64,000 nucleotides of DNA from assembly GCA_963747595.1 (NCBI GenBank), contig CAVVFO010000002.1:434001-498000 (forward strand), written 5' to 3'. The notes under the pieces are model-generated. The model saw only the letters and a program-made list of their open reading frames with translations, did not search any database and had not been told where the DNA came from. Positions 1 to 8,408 of this stretch are shown in pieces (position 1 is the first letter of the stretch; each line of letters starts with the position of its first letter). The position numbers and the translations under genes were made by a program. The stretch is from Oleiagrimonas sp963747595 (GTDB lineage Bacteria > Pseudomonadota > Gammaproteobacteria > Xanthomonadales > Rhodanobacteraceae).

Positions 1-246
1 GCCGGCATCGGGCTGCCGCTGCTGGTGCACCGGCACGGGGCCGATCCGGCCATCGTCGGCTCGCTGGGCATGTTGTGCGGCTATTGCGGTACGCTGCTCA
101 CGCCCATGGCGGCCAATTTCAATATCGTGCCGGTGAAATTGCTGGAACTGGACGACAACTGGGCCGTGATCCGAGCACAGCTGCCAACGGCTCTGGTGCT
201 TCTGATGTTCAATCTGCTGGCCATGTATCTGTTGATATTTCGATGA
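1..246 (+). CDS. DUF979 family membrane protein, C-terminal part
   Basis: The frame is open from the first base, so the start lies outside the window; only the last 81 residues are seen. They contain a hydrophobic segment, a Gly/Cys-rich stretch and a final transmembrane helix ending in LLIFR. The stop overlaps the pcp start (ATGA), which implies translational coupling. DUF979 proteins are usually encoded with DUF969 and pcp and are thought to form a transporter for 5-oxoproline or related compounds. The family call rests on this neighbourhood and the membrane character, so it is an inference from a short fragment. Confidence 0.6.
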   Translation, partial: AGIGLPLLVHRHGADPAIVGSLGMLCGYCGTLLTPMAANFNIVPVKLLELDDNWAVIRAQLPTALVLLMFNLLAMYLLIFR

Positions 247-926
247 GCAACCAGACACCCAAAGCATGCCTGCCGACGTCGCGATGCGTGTTGTTGACAG
301 GCTTCACGCCCTTCGGTGGCGAACGCATCAATCCCTCCTGGGAAGCCGTGCGGCAACTCGACGGTGCCCGGATCGATGGCCATCATGTGATCGCGCGGCA
401 ACTGCCGACCGCATTCGGCACATCATTGCAGACATTGCACGAAGCGCTGCACAGTTGTGACCCCGCACTGGTGATTGCGGTTGGCCTGGCCGGCGGACGC
501 GCACAGGTATCACTGGAGCGCGTGGCGATCAATCTGGTGGATGCCCGCATTGCCGACAATCAAGGTGCACAACCCATCGACACCAGGGTGATCGACGATG
601 GGCCGGATGCATTCTTTGCCACGCTGCCGTTGAAATCGATGCTGCAGGCGCTGCGTCGGGACGGCATTCCCGCAAGCATCTCCTACAGTGCGGGAACCTA
701 TGTCTGCAACTACGCGTTCTACGCATTGATGCACGCCTTGCGCGCGAGCCCGACCGTGATCGGCGGATTCGTGCACGTCCCGTATCTGCCACAGCAGGCA
801 GCGGGACATCCCGACGCACCGTCCATGAGCCTGCAAACCATGGTGCGGGCGCTCGAGATCATGGTACGCAACGCACTGCGGCCAGAGCCCGTGGCCGCAG
901 GCACGTCGGCCGGTCGCGAGGCCTGA
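243..926 (+). CDS. pcp: Pyroglutamyl-peptidase I
   Basis: 227-residue cytoplasmic cysteine peptidase (family C15) that removes N-terminal pyroglutamate from peptides. The N-terminal TGFTPFGG motif (residues 19-26) is typical of the family. The catalytic triad is visible as Glu92 in SLERVAIN, Cys155 in GTYVCNY and His178 in GGFVHVPYLPQQ. Length matches the family (about 210-220) with a short N-terminal extension. The ATG chosen overlaps the stop of the upstream DUF979 gene by four bases. The pairing fits a module that imports or recycles 5-oxoproline. No regulatory site was recognised. Confidence 0.93.
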   Translation: MSNQTPKACLPTSRCVLLTGFTPFGGERINPSWEAVRQLDGARIDGHHVIARQLPTAFGTSLQTLHEALHSCDPALVIAVGLAGGRAQVSLERVAINLVDARIADNQGAQPIDTRVIDDGPDAFFATLPLKSMLQALRRDGIPASISYSAGTYVCNYAFYALMHALRASPTVIGGFVHVPYLPQQAAGHPDAPSMSLQTMVRALEIMVRNALRPEPVAAGTSAGREA

Positions 927-1091
927 ATGCCGCCACCCCGGACAGGGCAGAAATAAAAAAGACCGCCGCTCGCATATCGACGGCATCCTCACATCGCGTC
1001 ATGGATCATGAAGGCTCAGTTCGTGGATGAATCCATGCAGTCGGAGCATTTCTGCCTGCAGGCATCTGCCGGAACAGAAGGGGGAGACTGC

Positions 1092-1589
1092 ATGAACAGG
1101 TATGCGCGCGGCATCATCGGCGGTTTTGTGGCCACGATCGTGTTGTCGGTGGTGATGATGATGAAATCCGTGGCGGGTATATTTCCCGCCTTCAACATCA
1201 TTCACCTGCTGACTGCACTGGCACATGCAAAACTCGGGTTGCCACTGACACCGGTCACCGGATGGACCGCACATCTGCTCATCGGCACGGTCCTGTGGGG
1301 GGTGTTGTATCCGTTTTGCTATCCGGCGCTCCCCGGCAAGCGCGCTACATCCAAGGCGATGGTCTTTGCCACCACCGCGTGGGTGGCGATGATGTTTGTG
1401 TTGATGCCATGGGCAGGGAAAGGATGGTTCGGGCTGCATTTCGGCCCGGTGCTGCCACTGCTGGCGCTGGCTCTGCACTGGATCTGGGGCATTGTCATGG
1501 GCATCACGTTCGCCAGCATCGGAAAACTTGCACCTTTGAAGGAAATTCCACCCGGACGCGAATCGGAGATGGCGTCGGCACAACCCTGA
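1092..1589 (+). CDS. DUF6789-like integral membrane protein
   Basis: 165-residue hydrophobic protein with about four predicted membrane helices (roughly residues 8-30, 42-70, 85-105 and 115-140). The ATG at 1092 follows a strong GGGGGAG ribosome-binding sequence, which favours it over the in-frame start at 1008. It resembles small YagU/DUF6789-type inner-membrane proteins of unknown role. There is no enzymatic motif. It stands alone between pcp and another small membrane gene. Confidence 0.55.
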   Translation: MNRYARGIIGGFVATIVLSVVMMMKSVAGIFPAFNIIHLLTALAHAKLGLPLTPVTGWTAHLLIGTVLWGVLYPFCYPALPGKRATSKAMVFATTAWVAMMFVLMPWAGKGWFGLHFGPVLPLLALALHWIWGIVMGITFASIGKLAPLKEIPPGRESEMASAQP

Positions 1590-1681
1590 TGTCATTGCCG
1601 CCCAATCTTGTCGCCCGGCAACACATCATTCTTCCAAACCGCGTTTTGCTATGCTTCCTCCATCCTTGAGGGGGCAGAGCA

Positions 1682-2041
1682 ATGGACAAGGGTGTTTTCT
1701 GGGGTGTGTTCTGGGGCATTCTCGCTGCGAGTTTGGTCAGTGGGCTCGTCGGCGCGTTGGTGATGCTTACGTTCGCCGTGTCAGCGCGTCATGATGTACA
1801 GCGTGCCATTGATCACTTCAATCATCAGATCGCCTCTGTGCCGCATGACGCTTATGTTTCGCGACGCGAAGACCCTCGGATTATCGCTTCTCGTCGAGCA
1901 TCACGTGTTTTGAGCGATTCGCAGAAGTGCATTGCGCACACGGTCGTTGACGCGCGTGGGAATACCTACACGCAGCGCATTCGCAACGGCCGCCCGGTGG
2001 CCTGTCACGGCCGTCTGGCGGATCGGCCGTTCAGCCTCTGA
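1682..2041 (+). CDS. Small membrane-anchored hypothetical protein
   Basis: 119-residue protein with one N-terminal hydrophobic helix (about residues 5-32), followed by a basic soluble part holding two Cys residues (KCIAHT, PVACHG). A purine-rich GAGGGGGCAG precedes the ATG. No family was recognised. Its last 140 bases overlap an opposite-strand gene (1901-2281). Both frames look coding and at least one of the two calls may be wrong. Confidence 0.45.
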   Translation: MDKGVFWGVFWGILAASLVSGLVGALVMLTFAVSARHDVQRAIDHFNHQIASVPHDAYVSRREDPRIIASRRASRVLSDSQKCIAHTVVDARGNTYTQRIRNGRPVACHGRLADRPFSL

Positions 2042-2281
2042 TATCCACCGATGCAGTAGCCGGGCCGTCTCTGGTCGGAGTCGGACGCCGTGTGGTCCGT
2101 ATAGCCATTGCTTGCGGATGCGCCAGCCTGTCCACTCGCCCGCTAGGTCGACGCGACATTCGACCTCGTCTTGTAGCTGCTGCGCGATGCTCGACAGCGA
2201 GAGTGTCCGTCCGTCTGGCAGTGTGAATTCTTCGCGCTCCGGGTCGTATGGCCATCCGATGCGTTTACGCCGTCGCCCCAT
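1901..2281 (-). CDS. Hypothetical protein, possibly DUF3653-like
   Basis: Starting at the ATG giving MGRRRKRIGW, this encodes 126 residues rich in Arg and Trp. The middle (EWTGWRIRKQWLYGPHGVRL) loosely recalls phage DUF3653 proteins, in which a WrGW block precedes a short Y-x-P-x-G stretch. That resemblance is from memory and weak. An upstream in-frame start at 2323 is possible. It overlaps the 3' end of the plus-strand gene 1682-2041 in antisense. Confidence 0.4.
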   Translation of the reverse strand: MGRRRKRIGWPYDPEREEFTLPDGRTLSLSSIAQQLQDEVECRVDLAGEWTGWRIRKQWLYGPHGVRLRPETARLLHRWISEAERPIRQTAVTGHRAAVANALRVGIPTRVNDRVRNALLRIAQNT

Positions 2282-2522
2282 GTCTGGCTTCTCGATGCCG
2301 TGAACTGTTGAACGTGGCAGCAAGCATCGTGCCAGCGCGTTTCAGCCACTTCATGAATTTTACATAATATACATTATGCGCAATTATGGGTGCACGGAAG
2401 GCAGGTATCGCTGTTGTCGCTGTCGCACACCACTTGTCAGCCGAGGACAATGTTGAGCAGTTGAGTTGGGACGCAATTTCTGTACGAAGGCAGCAGACAA
2501 GTTTGTGCAGTGAATAACGACC

Positions 2523-2756
2523 TCAGAAAAAGTTGCGCTGTTTCTTGGCCGCCGCGCGTGCCTCCAGATCCGCTGGAGTCACGCGCGGCAACGCGATGAA
2601 GTTTCGCTCTGGCATGACCTCATAGGATTCCCGGAACGGCACATACAGCTCGACGACCCAATCCCCTTCCTCCCGCCGTCCGGCAAAAGGATGCAAGATT
2701 TCCCCGTCCAGCCCGCACCGGTCGAAGCGCAACACGCCCGCGTGCGGATAGTAATA
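2523..2756 (-). pseudogene. 3' half of a gene split by the Tn3-family transposon
   Basis: Encodes the C-terminal part of a conserved hypothetical protein: PHAGVLRFDRC onward, then GEILHPFAG, VVELYVPF and a Lys-rich tail ending NFF. The matching N-terminal half is at 17292-17598 on the same strand. Joining the halves at the shared TAATA gives a continuous frame (EARHAY-YYPHAGVLRFD) that aligns without a gap to the intact paralogue at 16527-17069. It is therefore a transposon-disrupted gene and not a small gene of its own. Function unknown. Confidence 0.85.
2752..2756. repeat. Target-site duplication TAATA (left copy)
   Basis: TAATA lies immediately outside the left GGGG end of the transposon and is repeated at 17292-17296 just outside the right CCCC end. 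A 5-bp duplication is the hallmark of Tn3-family insertion. Confidence 0.9.
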
Positions 2757-2793
2757 GGGGTAATGACAGGGAAGCTACGGTACGGTGCCATCT
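2757..2793 (+). repeat. Tn3-family left terminal inverted repeat
   Basis: 37 bp beginning GGGGTAATGACAGGG and ending GGTGCCATCT. The reverse complement of 17255-17291 matches except for three bases at positions 6-8. Length and GGGG start are typical of Tn3-family termini (about 38 bp). Confidence 0.9.
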
Positions 2794-2882
2794 GTAGTGT
2801 AAGTTGCTGATCAAACTACACAAACGTCGATTTTGCGCTAGCATCGCCTTCTTTGGTCTGCCCCTTTCAAAGGAAGTGCCAG

Positions 2883-3101
2883 ATGAAGCGAAACTGGAGT
2901 GAGCCAGAACTCGACGAAGTCTGGCTGCTGTCCCCGACCGAGCTGGCCATGCTCGCGAATAAAACGGCTGCGGCCCGCCTCGGATGCGCCCTTCAGCTCA
3001 AAATGCTTCCCTTTGAAGGTCGTTTTTTCGGCAGTGTGACCGAATTGGAGGCTCGGCCGGGAATCGCCCAAAAACCGGCAATTACCGACGCAGGGTATTG
3101 A
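2883..3101 (+). pseudogene. tnpA: Tn3-family transposase TnpA, N-terminal remnant
   Basis: Begins MKRNWSEPELDEVWLLSPTE and continues AMLANKTAAARLGCALQLKML..EGRFF, the pattern of the N-terminal DUF4158 domain of Tn3-family transposases (about 1000 residues when complete). After roughly 65 residues the similarity stops and the frame ends at 3101; the rest, including the DDE catalytic core, is absent. It sits about 90 bp inside the left terminal repeat and reads inward. Confidence 0.8.
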
Positions 3102-3126
3102 TTTAGCTTGTTGTTTGACTTATTCG

Positions 3127-3360
3127 TCAGTGCCGCACACCACTCGCCGATTCGGTCGCTTCGTCCTCGATGAGATCGATGGCGCCTTGCAGCGCGCCGC
3201 GCATAGCGAGCGCCTGCTCATACGTCATCGTTAAAACGAACGCGAATCCGGCCGGACTCGGAAGCAGTCCTTGAACAGAGACTTGTGGCGGGTGTCGTGG
3301 CCCGCGCACCGCAGCGCCCTGGAACGCAACATCGCTACGGCTCGTGCAATCGAAAATCAT
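3127..3360 (-). CDS. Small hypothetical protein
   Basis: 77 residues with no recognised domain. The ATG is preceded by GGAGAGTCACC, a good ribosome-binding site, which is the main support. The C-terminal half (TYEQALAMRGALQGAIDLIEDEA) could form a helix. It lies directly after the tnpA remnant inside the transposon, so it may be a passenger or part of the debris that replaced tnpA. Confidence 0.4.
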   Translation of the reverse strand: MIFDCTSRSDVAFQGAAVRGPRHPPQVSVQGLLPSPAGFAFVLTMTYEQALAMRGALQGAIDLIEDEATESASGVRH

Positions 3361-3469
3361 GGTGACTCTCCGTCTCTATGTATTTCGTACTGTGGTATGT
3401 AATGCGAAATTACGTAACACATGGGCGCTTTTGTTCAGCTTCCCGACGTCGAATCTAAGGCGTGATAAT

Positions 3470-3506
3470 GGTAGTGCACCATCCGGTCTGTACTTTGGTC
3501 TGAGCT
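3470..3506 (+). repeat. 37-bp direct repeat, copy 1
   Basis: The stretch beginning GGTAGTGCACCATCCGGTCT and ending GGTCTGAGCT recurs base for base at 8277-8313. The copies bracket the IS256/IS3 nest, an unknown gene and the nuclease-like gene. Origin unknown; it may be the end of a lost element. Confidence 0.8.
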
Positions 3507-3677
3507 CCTGAGGAGTGGCAGGTCATCCGCTACCCTTCGTTGATTCTTTGACGAGAAGACAAAGGAACAATGAATGACCTGCCATGAACAGGATACCGAG
3601 AGCGTGTCTGCAGTGGAACTGATTGCCGAACGCGGATTGGACGGTCTCGGTGATTGTCAACAAAGTTGTCCGCTTTT

Positions 3678-4727
3678 TCATGCCGCTAGCGGCACGGTTT
3701 GAGATAGGTCATCGGCGGGCGTGTCCGGGTTGAGCCAGACGCTGCCCACCGGGGTCCAGTTGCGTACTGCACGCCCTCGCCAACGCGCCGGCATGGTCCG
3801 CTTGGCCGCCTCGTAGACAGCCTTGCGCGCGTTGAGGATGGCGTGGTCTTCGCCCTCATGGCGCTGCTGCGGGGTGACGAAGCGGATGCCGCTGTGGCGG
3901 TGCTCGGTGTTGTACCAAGTCACGAAGCGCTGCACCCATTGCCGCGCCGCGTCGATGCTCTGGAACGGCTTGCTCGGGTAGCTCGGGACGTATTTCAGGG
4001 TCTTGAAGATCGCCTCCGAGTAAGGGTTGTCGTTGCTGACCGAGGGCCGACTGAAGGATGGTACGACGCCCAGTTCCTGCAACTTGGCGAGCATGGTCGC
4101 GCCCTTCATCGGGCTGCCGTTGTCGGCGTGCAGCACCAGCTGATCACGCGCAACACGGTGACGCTGGCAGGCCTTGTCCATCAGCTCGGCGGCGTGGGCC
4201 GCCAATTCTTCATGGTGGACCTCCCAGCCCACGATCTTGCGGCTGTAGATGTCCATCATCATGTACAGGCGATAGAACTGACCGCGCACGCTGGCGGGCA
4301 GATACGTGATGTCCCATGACCACACCTGGTTGGAGCCGCTGGCGGACCATGACTTGGGCTTGGCAACCTTGCGCGGGGCGTGAGCTCGGCCGCGGTGGTT
4401 GTCCTGTGCATGCTCGCGCAACACCCGGTAGAAGCTCGATTCGGAGCCGTAATATGTGTTCTTGTCCGCCAGTCGTGGCACGATCTGCGAGGGCGGCAAG
4501 CTCTTGTATGACGTGCTGTTGCACACGTCCAAAATACGCTGCTTTTCTGCATCGCTCAGGGCATGAGGACAGCGGCGTGGCGCTCCTTTGCGTCCATCAC
4601 CAAGGCGCTCGGCGCCTCGCCAGCGGCGCAGCGTGCGACAGCTGATGCCCAGCACATCGCAGGCCTTGTGGCGCCGTGCGCCGACCGCCACGGCGTCATC
4701 AATCAGTGAGATGGCCATCTGTTTCAT
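3678..4727 (-). CDS. IS3-family transposase OrfB (DDE)
   Basis: 349 residues with an N-terminal helix-turn-helix-like region (VLGISCRTLRRWR) and an rve integrase core. The DDE triad is visible as Asp in WSWDITYLP, Asp in VLHADNGSPMKG and Glu in SNDNPYSEAIFKTLKY. It follows OrfA on the same strand with a 12-base gap between the OrfA stop and this ATG; as in other IS3 members it may be made as an OrfAB fusion by frameshifting. The element looks intact and could be active. Confidence 0.85.
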   Translation of the reverse strand: MKQMAISLIDDAVAVGARRHKACDVLGISCRTLRRWRGAERLGDGRKGAPRRCPHALSDAEKQRILDVCNSTSYKSLPPSQIVPRLADKNTYYGSESSFYRVLREHAQDNHRGRAHAPRKVAKPKSWSASGSNQVWSWDITYLPASVRGQFYRLYMMMDIYSRKIVGWEVHHEELAAHAAELMDKACQRHRVARDQLVLHADNGSPMKGATMLAKLQELGVVPSFSRPSVSNDNPYSEAIFKTLKYVPSYPSKPFQSIDAARQWVQRFVTWYNTEHRHSGIRFVTPQQRHEGEDHAILNARKAVYEAAKRTMPARWRGRAVRNWTPVGSVWLNPDTPADDLSQTVPLAA

Positions 4728-4738
4728 CGACGCGGGGA

Positions 4739-5227
4739 TCAGGCGTCCTCGTCGGTGCCCCAGATGGCACTGGCTTTTTTTGACAGGGTCAGCAGCGCGG
4801 CTGTTTCAGCCAGCGCCTTGTCCTTGCGGTGCAGTTCTTTTTCCAGCTTTCGGTTCTTCTTGCGCATGGCGGCGAGGTCGGCCTTGCTGGTGGCCGGCCC
4901 CAACGGATCCATCGCCTCGAAGGTCTGTTTCCACGCATCGAGCTGTTCCACGTACAAGCCGTGCTCACGGCAGTACGCTGAGCGCTCGGCCTCGTTCATG
5001 GTGGCGGTGCGGATCACGGCTGCCAGCTTGGTCTTGGTATCCCAATGATCCGGGGCGGAAGGTTTGGAGGGCACGACGTATCCTTCGGTTCTCAGCTGCT
5101 TTTTCCAAGCGTACAAGGTCGGCTCGGAGATGCCTGTATCACGGCTGATGGCGGCCACGCTTTGGCTGCTGGGTGGCATCATCTTCTTTACGATCTGCTG
5201 TTTGAGTTCTTGGCTGTATCGGGTCAC
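4739..5227 (-). CDS. IS3-family transposase OrfA (helix-turn-helix)
   Basis: 162 residues. N-terminal HTH of the transposase_8 type (QSVAAISRDTGISEPTLYAWKKQL) binds the IS ends; the C-terminal third (AMRKKNRKLEKELHRKDKALAETAALL) is a leucine-zipper-like coiled coil used for OrfA/OrfAB multimerisation. It is longer than the usual 90-110 residues of OrfA proteins, with an extra middle segment. Located directly upstream of OrfB. Confidence 0.8.
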   Translation of the reverse strand: MTRYSQELKQQIVKKMMPPSSQSVAAISRDTGISEPTLYAWKKQLRTEGYVVPSKPSAPDHWDTKTKLAAVIRTATMNEAERSAYCREHGLYVEQLDAWKQTFEAMDPLGPATSKADLAAMRKKNRKLEKELHRKDKALAETAALLTLSKKASAIWGTDEDA

Positions 5228-6482
5228 GAGTAGGTCCTGCCCGCCCCGGGTTGGTGGTTCAAGGAAGCGGACAACTATCGTGACAGAGGGGGGGGCTGCC
5301 GGATGCGGTGGCTGCCTTGATCAACGAGGCCATGCGCGTGGAGCGGGATCGACACGTGGGTGCAGGCCGCTACGAACGCAGTGACGATCGCCGCGGCTAC
5401 GCCAACGGCTACAAGACACGGACCATGAAGACCCGTATGGGGGCGCTTTCATTGCGTGTGCCCCAAGTGCGTGAGGGCGGCTTCTATCCGCAATCGCTGG
5501 ACAAGGGGCTGCGTTCGGAGCGCGCACTGAAGCTGGCACTGGCGCAGATGTACGTGGAAGGCGTGTCCACGCGCAAAGTGGCACGGATCACGGAGCAGCT
5601 GTGTGGTTTCGACGTCAGCTCGACGGAAGTCTCACGCTGCACTGCCCTGCTGGACGAGGAGCTGCACGCGTGGCGTGAGCGGGACCTGGGCGTCTACCCT
5701 TACGTGTATCTGGATGCCCGCTACGAGAAAGTCCGCCACGCCGGACAGGTGATCGACGCGGCTGTCCTGGTGGCGTTGGGCGTGGCGCCTGACGGCAAGC
5801 GAGACGTGCTGGGTGTTTCAGTGGAGTTGTCCGAAGCGGAAGTGCATTGGCGGCACGTTCTGGAGCAGCTGGGCAAACGCGGCCTGCACGGTGTGAAGCT
5901 GTTCGTCTCGGACAGCCATGCCGGCCTCAAGGCAGCTCGCGCCGCGGTGTTCCCGTCCGTCCCTTGGCAGCGCTGCCAGTTTCACTTGCAGCAGAACGCG
6001 GGCCAATACGTGCCGCGCCAGAGCATGCGCAAGGCCGTGGCACAGGACTTGCGGGCGGTTTTCAACGCGCCGGATGCCGAGGACGCCAAACGGCTGCTGG
6101 AGCGCTTCCTGACAGCATGGGAAGCCAAAGCGCCGAAGCTGACCGCGTGGGCCGCCACCGCTGTACCGGAGGGCTTTGCCGTGTTCGCTTTGCCAGTGAC
6201 ACATCGGCGTCGCCTGCGCACCAGTAACGCGCTGGAGCGGCTCAACAAGGAGCTCAAACGACGCACGCGGGTCGCCACGCTGTTCCCCAGCGCAGCCTCT
6301 TGTGAACGCCTGGCCAGCGCTGTGGCCATGGAGATATCCGAGGAGTGGGTGAGCGGCCGCGCCTACCTCAACATGGATGTGGACGACTGATCCAACGCCA
6401 ACGAAGGGTGACGAATTTACAGACGGAATGTTGCTTTATCTTCGCCCCATGCCGACCTCACCATTGGCTACCGGAGTCTGTC

Positions 6483-7337
6483 ATGACCCATATCGTTGAA
6501 ACTGTTGATTACAAGAGCTATCTCATCCGCATCGTGTATGACCTCGACGCAACCAACCCTTGGGAGGACGGGGATGCTGAGCCGCCGGTGGTGGCGTGGC
6601 ACGGCGACGATGGCGTCCGCGCCCATGGCGTTGACCTGTCGATGCCGGATATGGCTCGATCCATCGTTGCCGCTCACTACCGCACGATGCTGGCGTACCT
6701 CAGTTACGATCCTACGTGGGAAGGGCTGCGGTGCTTTGCTCGCGAAGAATGGAACCGAAACGACGCATCGACGCTGGACGAGACACTGGTCGCACACTAC
6801 GACGAGTACCTTCAGCATGAATCGGTCGGTGACCGTATGGAGCTACTGGCGCAAGTGTACGGCTGGCTGCAGGTGCCTGTTCTTTGCGGGTGTGTTGCCG
6901 GCTTTGCTCAACGCGACTACGCCTACATCATGATTGTCGCCACAAAGGAGTGGCAGGAACTTGTGGGGGCGCCGGCCGAGCGGATGCCTGAAATCCTTGA
7001 GGCGGCACGCCAGCTATACCGCGATTGGGCCTTCGGCAGCGTGTACGGCTATCAGATTGTCGATGAAGACGGCAAAGATGTCGGCTCGTGTTACGGCTAT
7101 TTTGGATTCGATCACGAAGCCAGCGGCTTGCTTGAAGCGGCGCGTGAGAACGTCCAGTACGCATATGACGAGCGCGCCCGCCAGGAGGCCAAGGAGGCTC
7201 CGTTCCGCCAACGTGCAATGGACCACTACGGCTCTGCCGACGTTCAGGTGTTTTCGGGCGCGCCAGTGGCCATTGTTGCTGACGGCGCGTGGGTCGAGGC
7301 GCAGCTTTGGATTCCCGCTGAATCTCCTGGGGACTGA
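6483..7337 (+). CDS. Hypothetical protein of the transposon cargo
   Basis: 284 residues, acidic and soluble, with no signal peptide or membrane segment. No family was recognised. The N-terminal part (to about residue 45) is Asp/Glu-rich, the middle is Tyr/Trp-rich, and the C-terminal part has an Arg/Glu-rich helix (EARENVQYAYDERARQEAKEA). The ATG at 6483 fits coding better than earlier in-frame codons lying inside the neighbouring IS end. A very strong terminator follows at 7351, so this is a self-contained transcription unit. Size and composition recall plasmid accessory proteins, but no function can be given. Confidence 0.6.
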   Translation: MTHIVETVDYKSYLIRIVYDLDATNPWEDGDAEPPVVAWHGDDGVRAHGVDLSMPDMARSIVAAHYRTMLAYLSYDPTWEGLRCFAREEWNRNDASTLDETLVAHYDEYLQHESVGDRMELLAQVYGWLQVPVLCGCVAGFAQRDYAYIMIVATKEWQELVGAPAERMPEILEAARQLYRDWAFGSVYGYQIVDEDGKDVGSCYGYFGFDHEASGLLEAARENVQYAYDERARQEAKEAPFRQRAMDHYGSADVQVFSGAPVAIVADGAWVEAQLWIPAESPGD

Positions 7338-7350
7338 TCCCCATTCCCTC

Positions 7351-7386
7351 AAAGCCCGACAGTCATTTGACTGTCGGGCTTTTTTC
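7351..7386 (+). terminator. Rho-independent terminator
   Basis: A perfect 15-bp stem (AAAGCCCGACAGTCA with TGACTGTCGGGCTTT) around a 2-base spacer is followed by a run of T. It lies 13 bases after the stop of the gene ending at 7337. Confidence 0.92.
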
Positions 7387-7610
7387 GTGCGTACCCATGC
7401 AAACATCGCCTTTGTCGTCATGTTGAGACGTGCGAGAAGTCGCCCCCAGCCGGGCCAATTGAAACGCGACGCACACTTTATCCCCAGAGCCTGTGGAAAA
7501 CTTCGTTACGTGCGTGGCTCCGGCGTGTTCCCAAGCCAGTCCTGACGGAATGCTTAGGATGTGAACAAACGGCGCCCTCCGCGCCCCTTCCCCAACAATT
7601 GTGATGACAA

Positions 7611-8192
7611 GTGACGGGAAACCCGATTCATACTGACATTCGGATGCATTTCGCGACTGCCTGCTTGCTCGCCATGGCCGGACTTGGCTGGATCATCGGC
7701 TTTGTGTGGGTCGGCCCTTCTCGCTTCCCCGGCGCATGGGGCTTTGCGCCAGCGGGTGTCGGCCTGGTCCTGTTGTGGCTGTCAGGGCGCACCTACAAGA
7801 GCGCCAGAGCGCGCTGGTATGGCCTGTCTGTCGAAAGCCGTGCCGCCTCCAAAGCGATTCGCTTCCTTTCGCGACGCGGGTGGGGTGTACGCAACAACGT
7901 GAGGTTTCCCCACGGCGACGTGGATCTCGTGGTGGATTGCGGGCACGGTCCGATTCCCGTGGAAATCAAAGCATTCCGCCGTTGGGACGCGAGGGAAGCG
8001 CGATGCGCGAAAGCGTTGGCGCAAGTTGCCGCTCAGTCCGCGTGGCTGGGCTCCAATCGTGGTTGCATCTGGCTGCCCCAAGCCCGTGCCGGTTGGTGGC
8101 GGGCGTGGCGTGGCAAGCGTGAGGGCCAAGTCATCGTCGTGTTCGGCAACGTGAAGCGTTTGCGCGGCATCCTCTGTCGAACAAGACGCTGA
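7611..8192 (+). CDS. Membrane-anchored NERD/PD-(D/E)XK nuclease-like protein
   Basis: 193 residues (GTG start; an ATG at 7644 is an alternative). Two hydrophobic segments (about residues 13-32 and 43-60) precede a basic soluble domain. That domain contains GDVDLVVDCGHGPIPVEIKA, the D...(E)xK signature of PD-(D/E)XK nucleases such as NERD and restriction-endonuclease-like domains, with Asp near residue 105 and Glu/Lys near 119-121. An AT-rich leader precedes it. It might cleave or process DNA at the membrane, or be a defence or transfer function carried by the transposon. The catalytic reading is inferred from the motif alone. Confidence 0.55.
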   Translation: MTGNPIHTDIRMHFATACLLAMAGLGWIIGFVWVGPSRFPGAWGFAPAGVGLVLLWLSGRTYKSARARWYGLSVESRAASKAIRFLSRRGWGVRNNVRFPHGDVDLVVDCGHGPIPVEIKAFRRWDAREARCAKALAQVAAQSAWLGSNRGCIWLPQARAGWWRAWRGKREGQVIVVFGNVKRLRGILCRTRR

Positions 8193-8276
8193 CGCGATCG
8201 CTCAGGAAGTACACTGCCACCCATGGGCCGCACGGTAGACAAATTGTCGTTCGGGCCTCCGGGTATCTGCGATGCC

Positions 8277-8313
8277 GGTAGTGCACCATCCGGTCTGTAC
8301 TTTGGTCTGAGCT
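8277..8313 (+). repeat. 37-bp direct repeat, copy 2
   Basis: Identical to 3470-3506. The flanking bases differ on both sides, so the repeat boundary is sharp. It lies 96 bp downstream of the IS5-family transposase stop codon. Confidence 0.8.
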
Positions 8314-8408
8314 GCATGAGGATCAAATTGCTGGCAAGTGTGGCAACTCGCCACCGGTTTTCATGCTGTTTCTGCGCATATCACCCCTTTTCAGGGCCGC
8401 CCACCGCA

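Larger units (their letters stand above)
3655..5285 (-). mobile_element. IS3-like element inserted in the IS256 transposase gene
   Basis: The two ends form an imperfect inverted repeat starting TGTCA and sharing AGTTGTCCGCTT. Inside are two consecutive minus-strand transposase genes (4739-5227 then 3678-4727). A clean 3-bp target duplication is not evident: GAT is on the left and GAG on the right. Total about 1.63 kb, larger than many IS3 members because OrfA is long. Confidence 0.75.
3574..6390 (+). pseudogene. IS256-family transposase, split
   Basis: The N-terminal piece (from ATG 3574: MTCHEQDTES...ERGLDGLGD) stops at 3654 where an IS3-like element begins. The frame resumes after 5285 as GLPDAVAALINEAMR and runs to 6390, giving GAGRYERS, RGYANGYKTRT, the catalytic region VYLDARYEKVR, VLGVSVELSEAE.HW, SDSHAGLK and WQRCQFHLQQN typical of the mutator-type (IS256) transposases. 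Assembled length is near the family's 400 residues. A GTG at 5308 could start a shortened 360-residue product, but an active enzyme is unlikely. Confidence 0.8.
3526..6415 (+). mobile_element. IS256-family element interrupted by an IS3-like element
   Basis: Ends are approximate. An 11-bp core inverted repeat (ACCCTTCGTTG at 3532-3542 and its complement at 6399-6409) lies near both termini, with weaker similarity just outside. The element holds a split IS256-type transposase gene. An unrelated arm pair (GGCAGGTCAT near 3518 and its complement at 3574-3583) flanks the transposase start and could form a hairpin. No target duplication was recognised. Confidence 0.7.
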
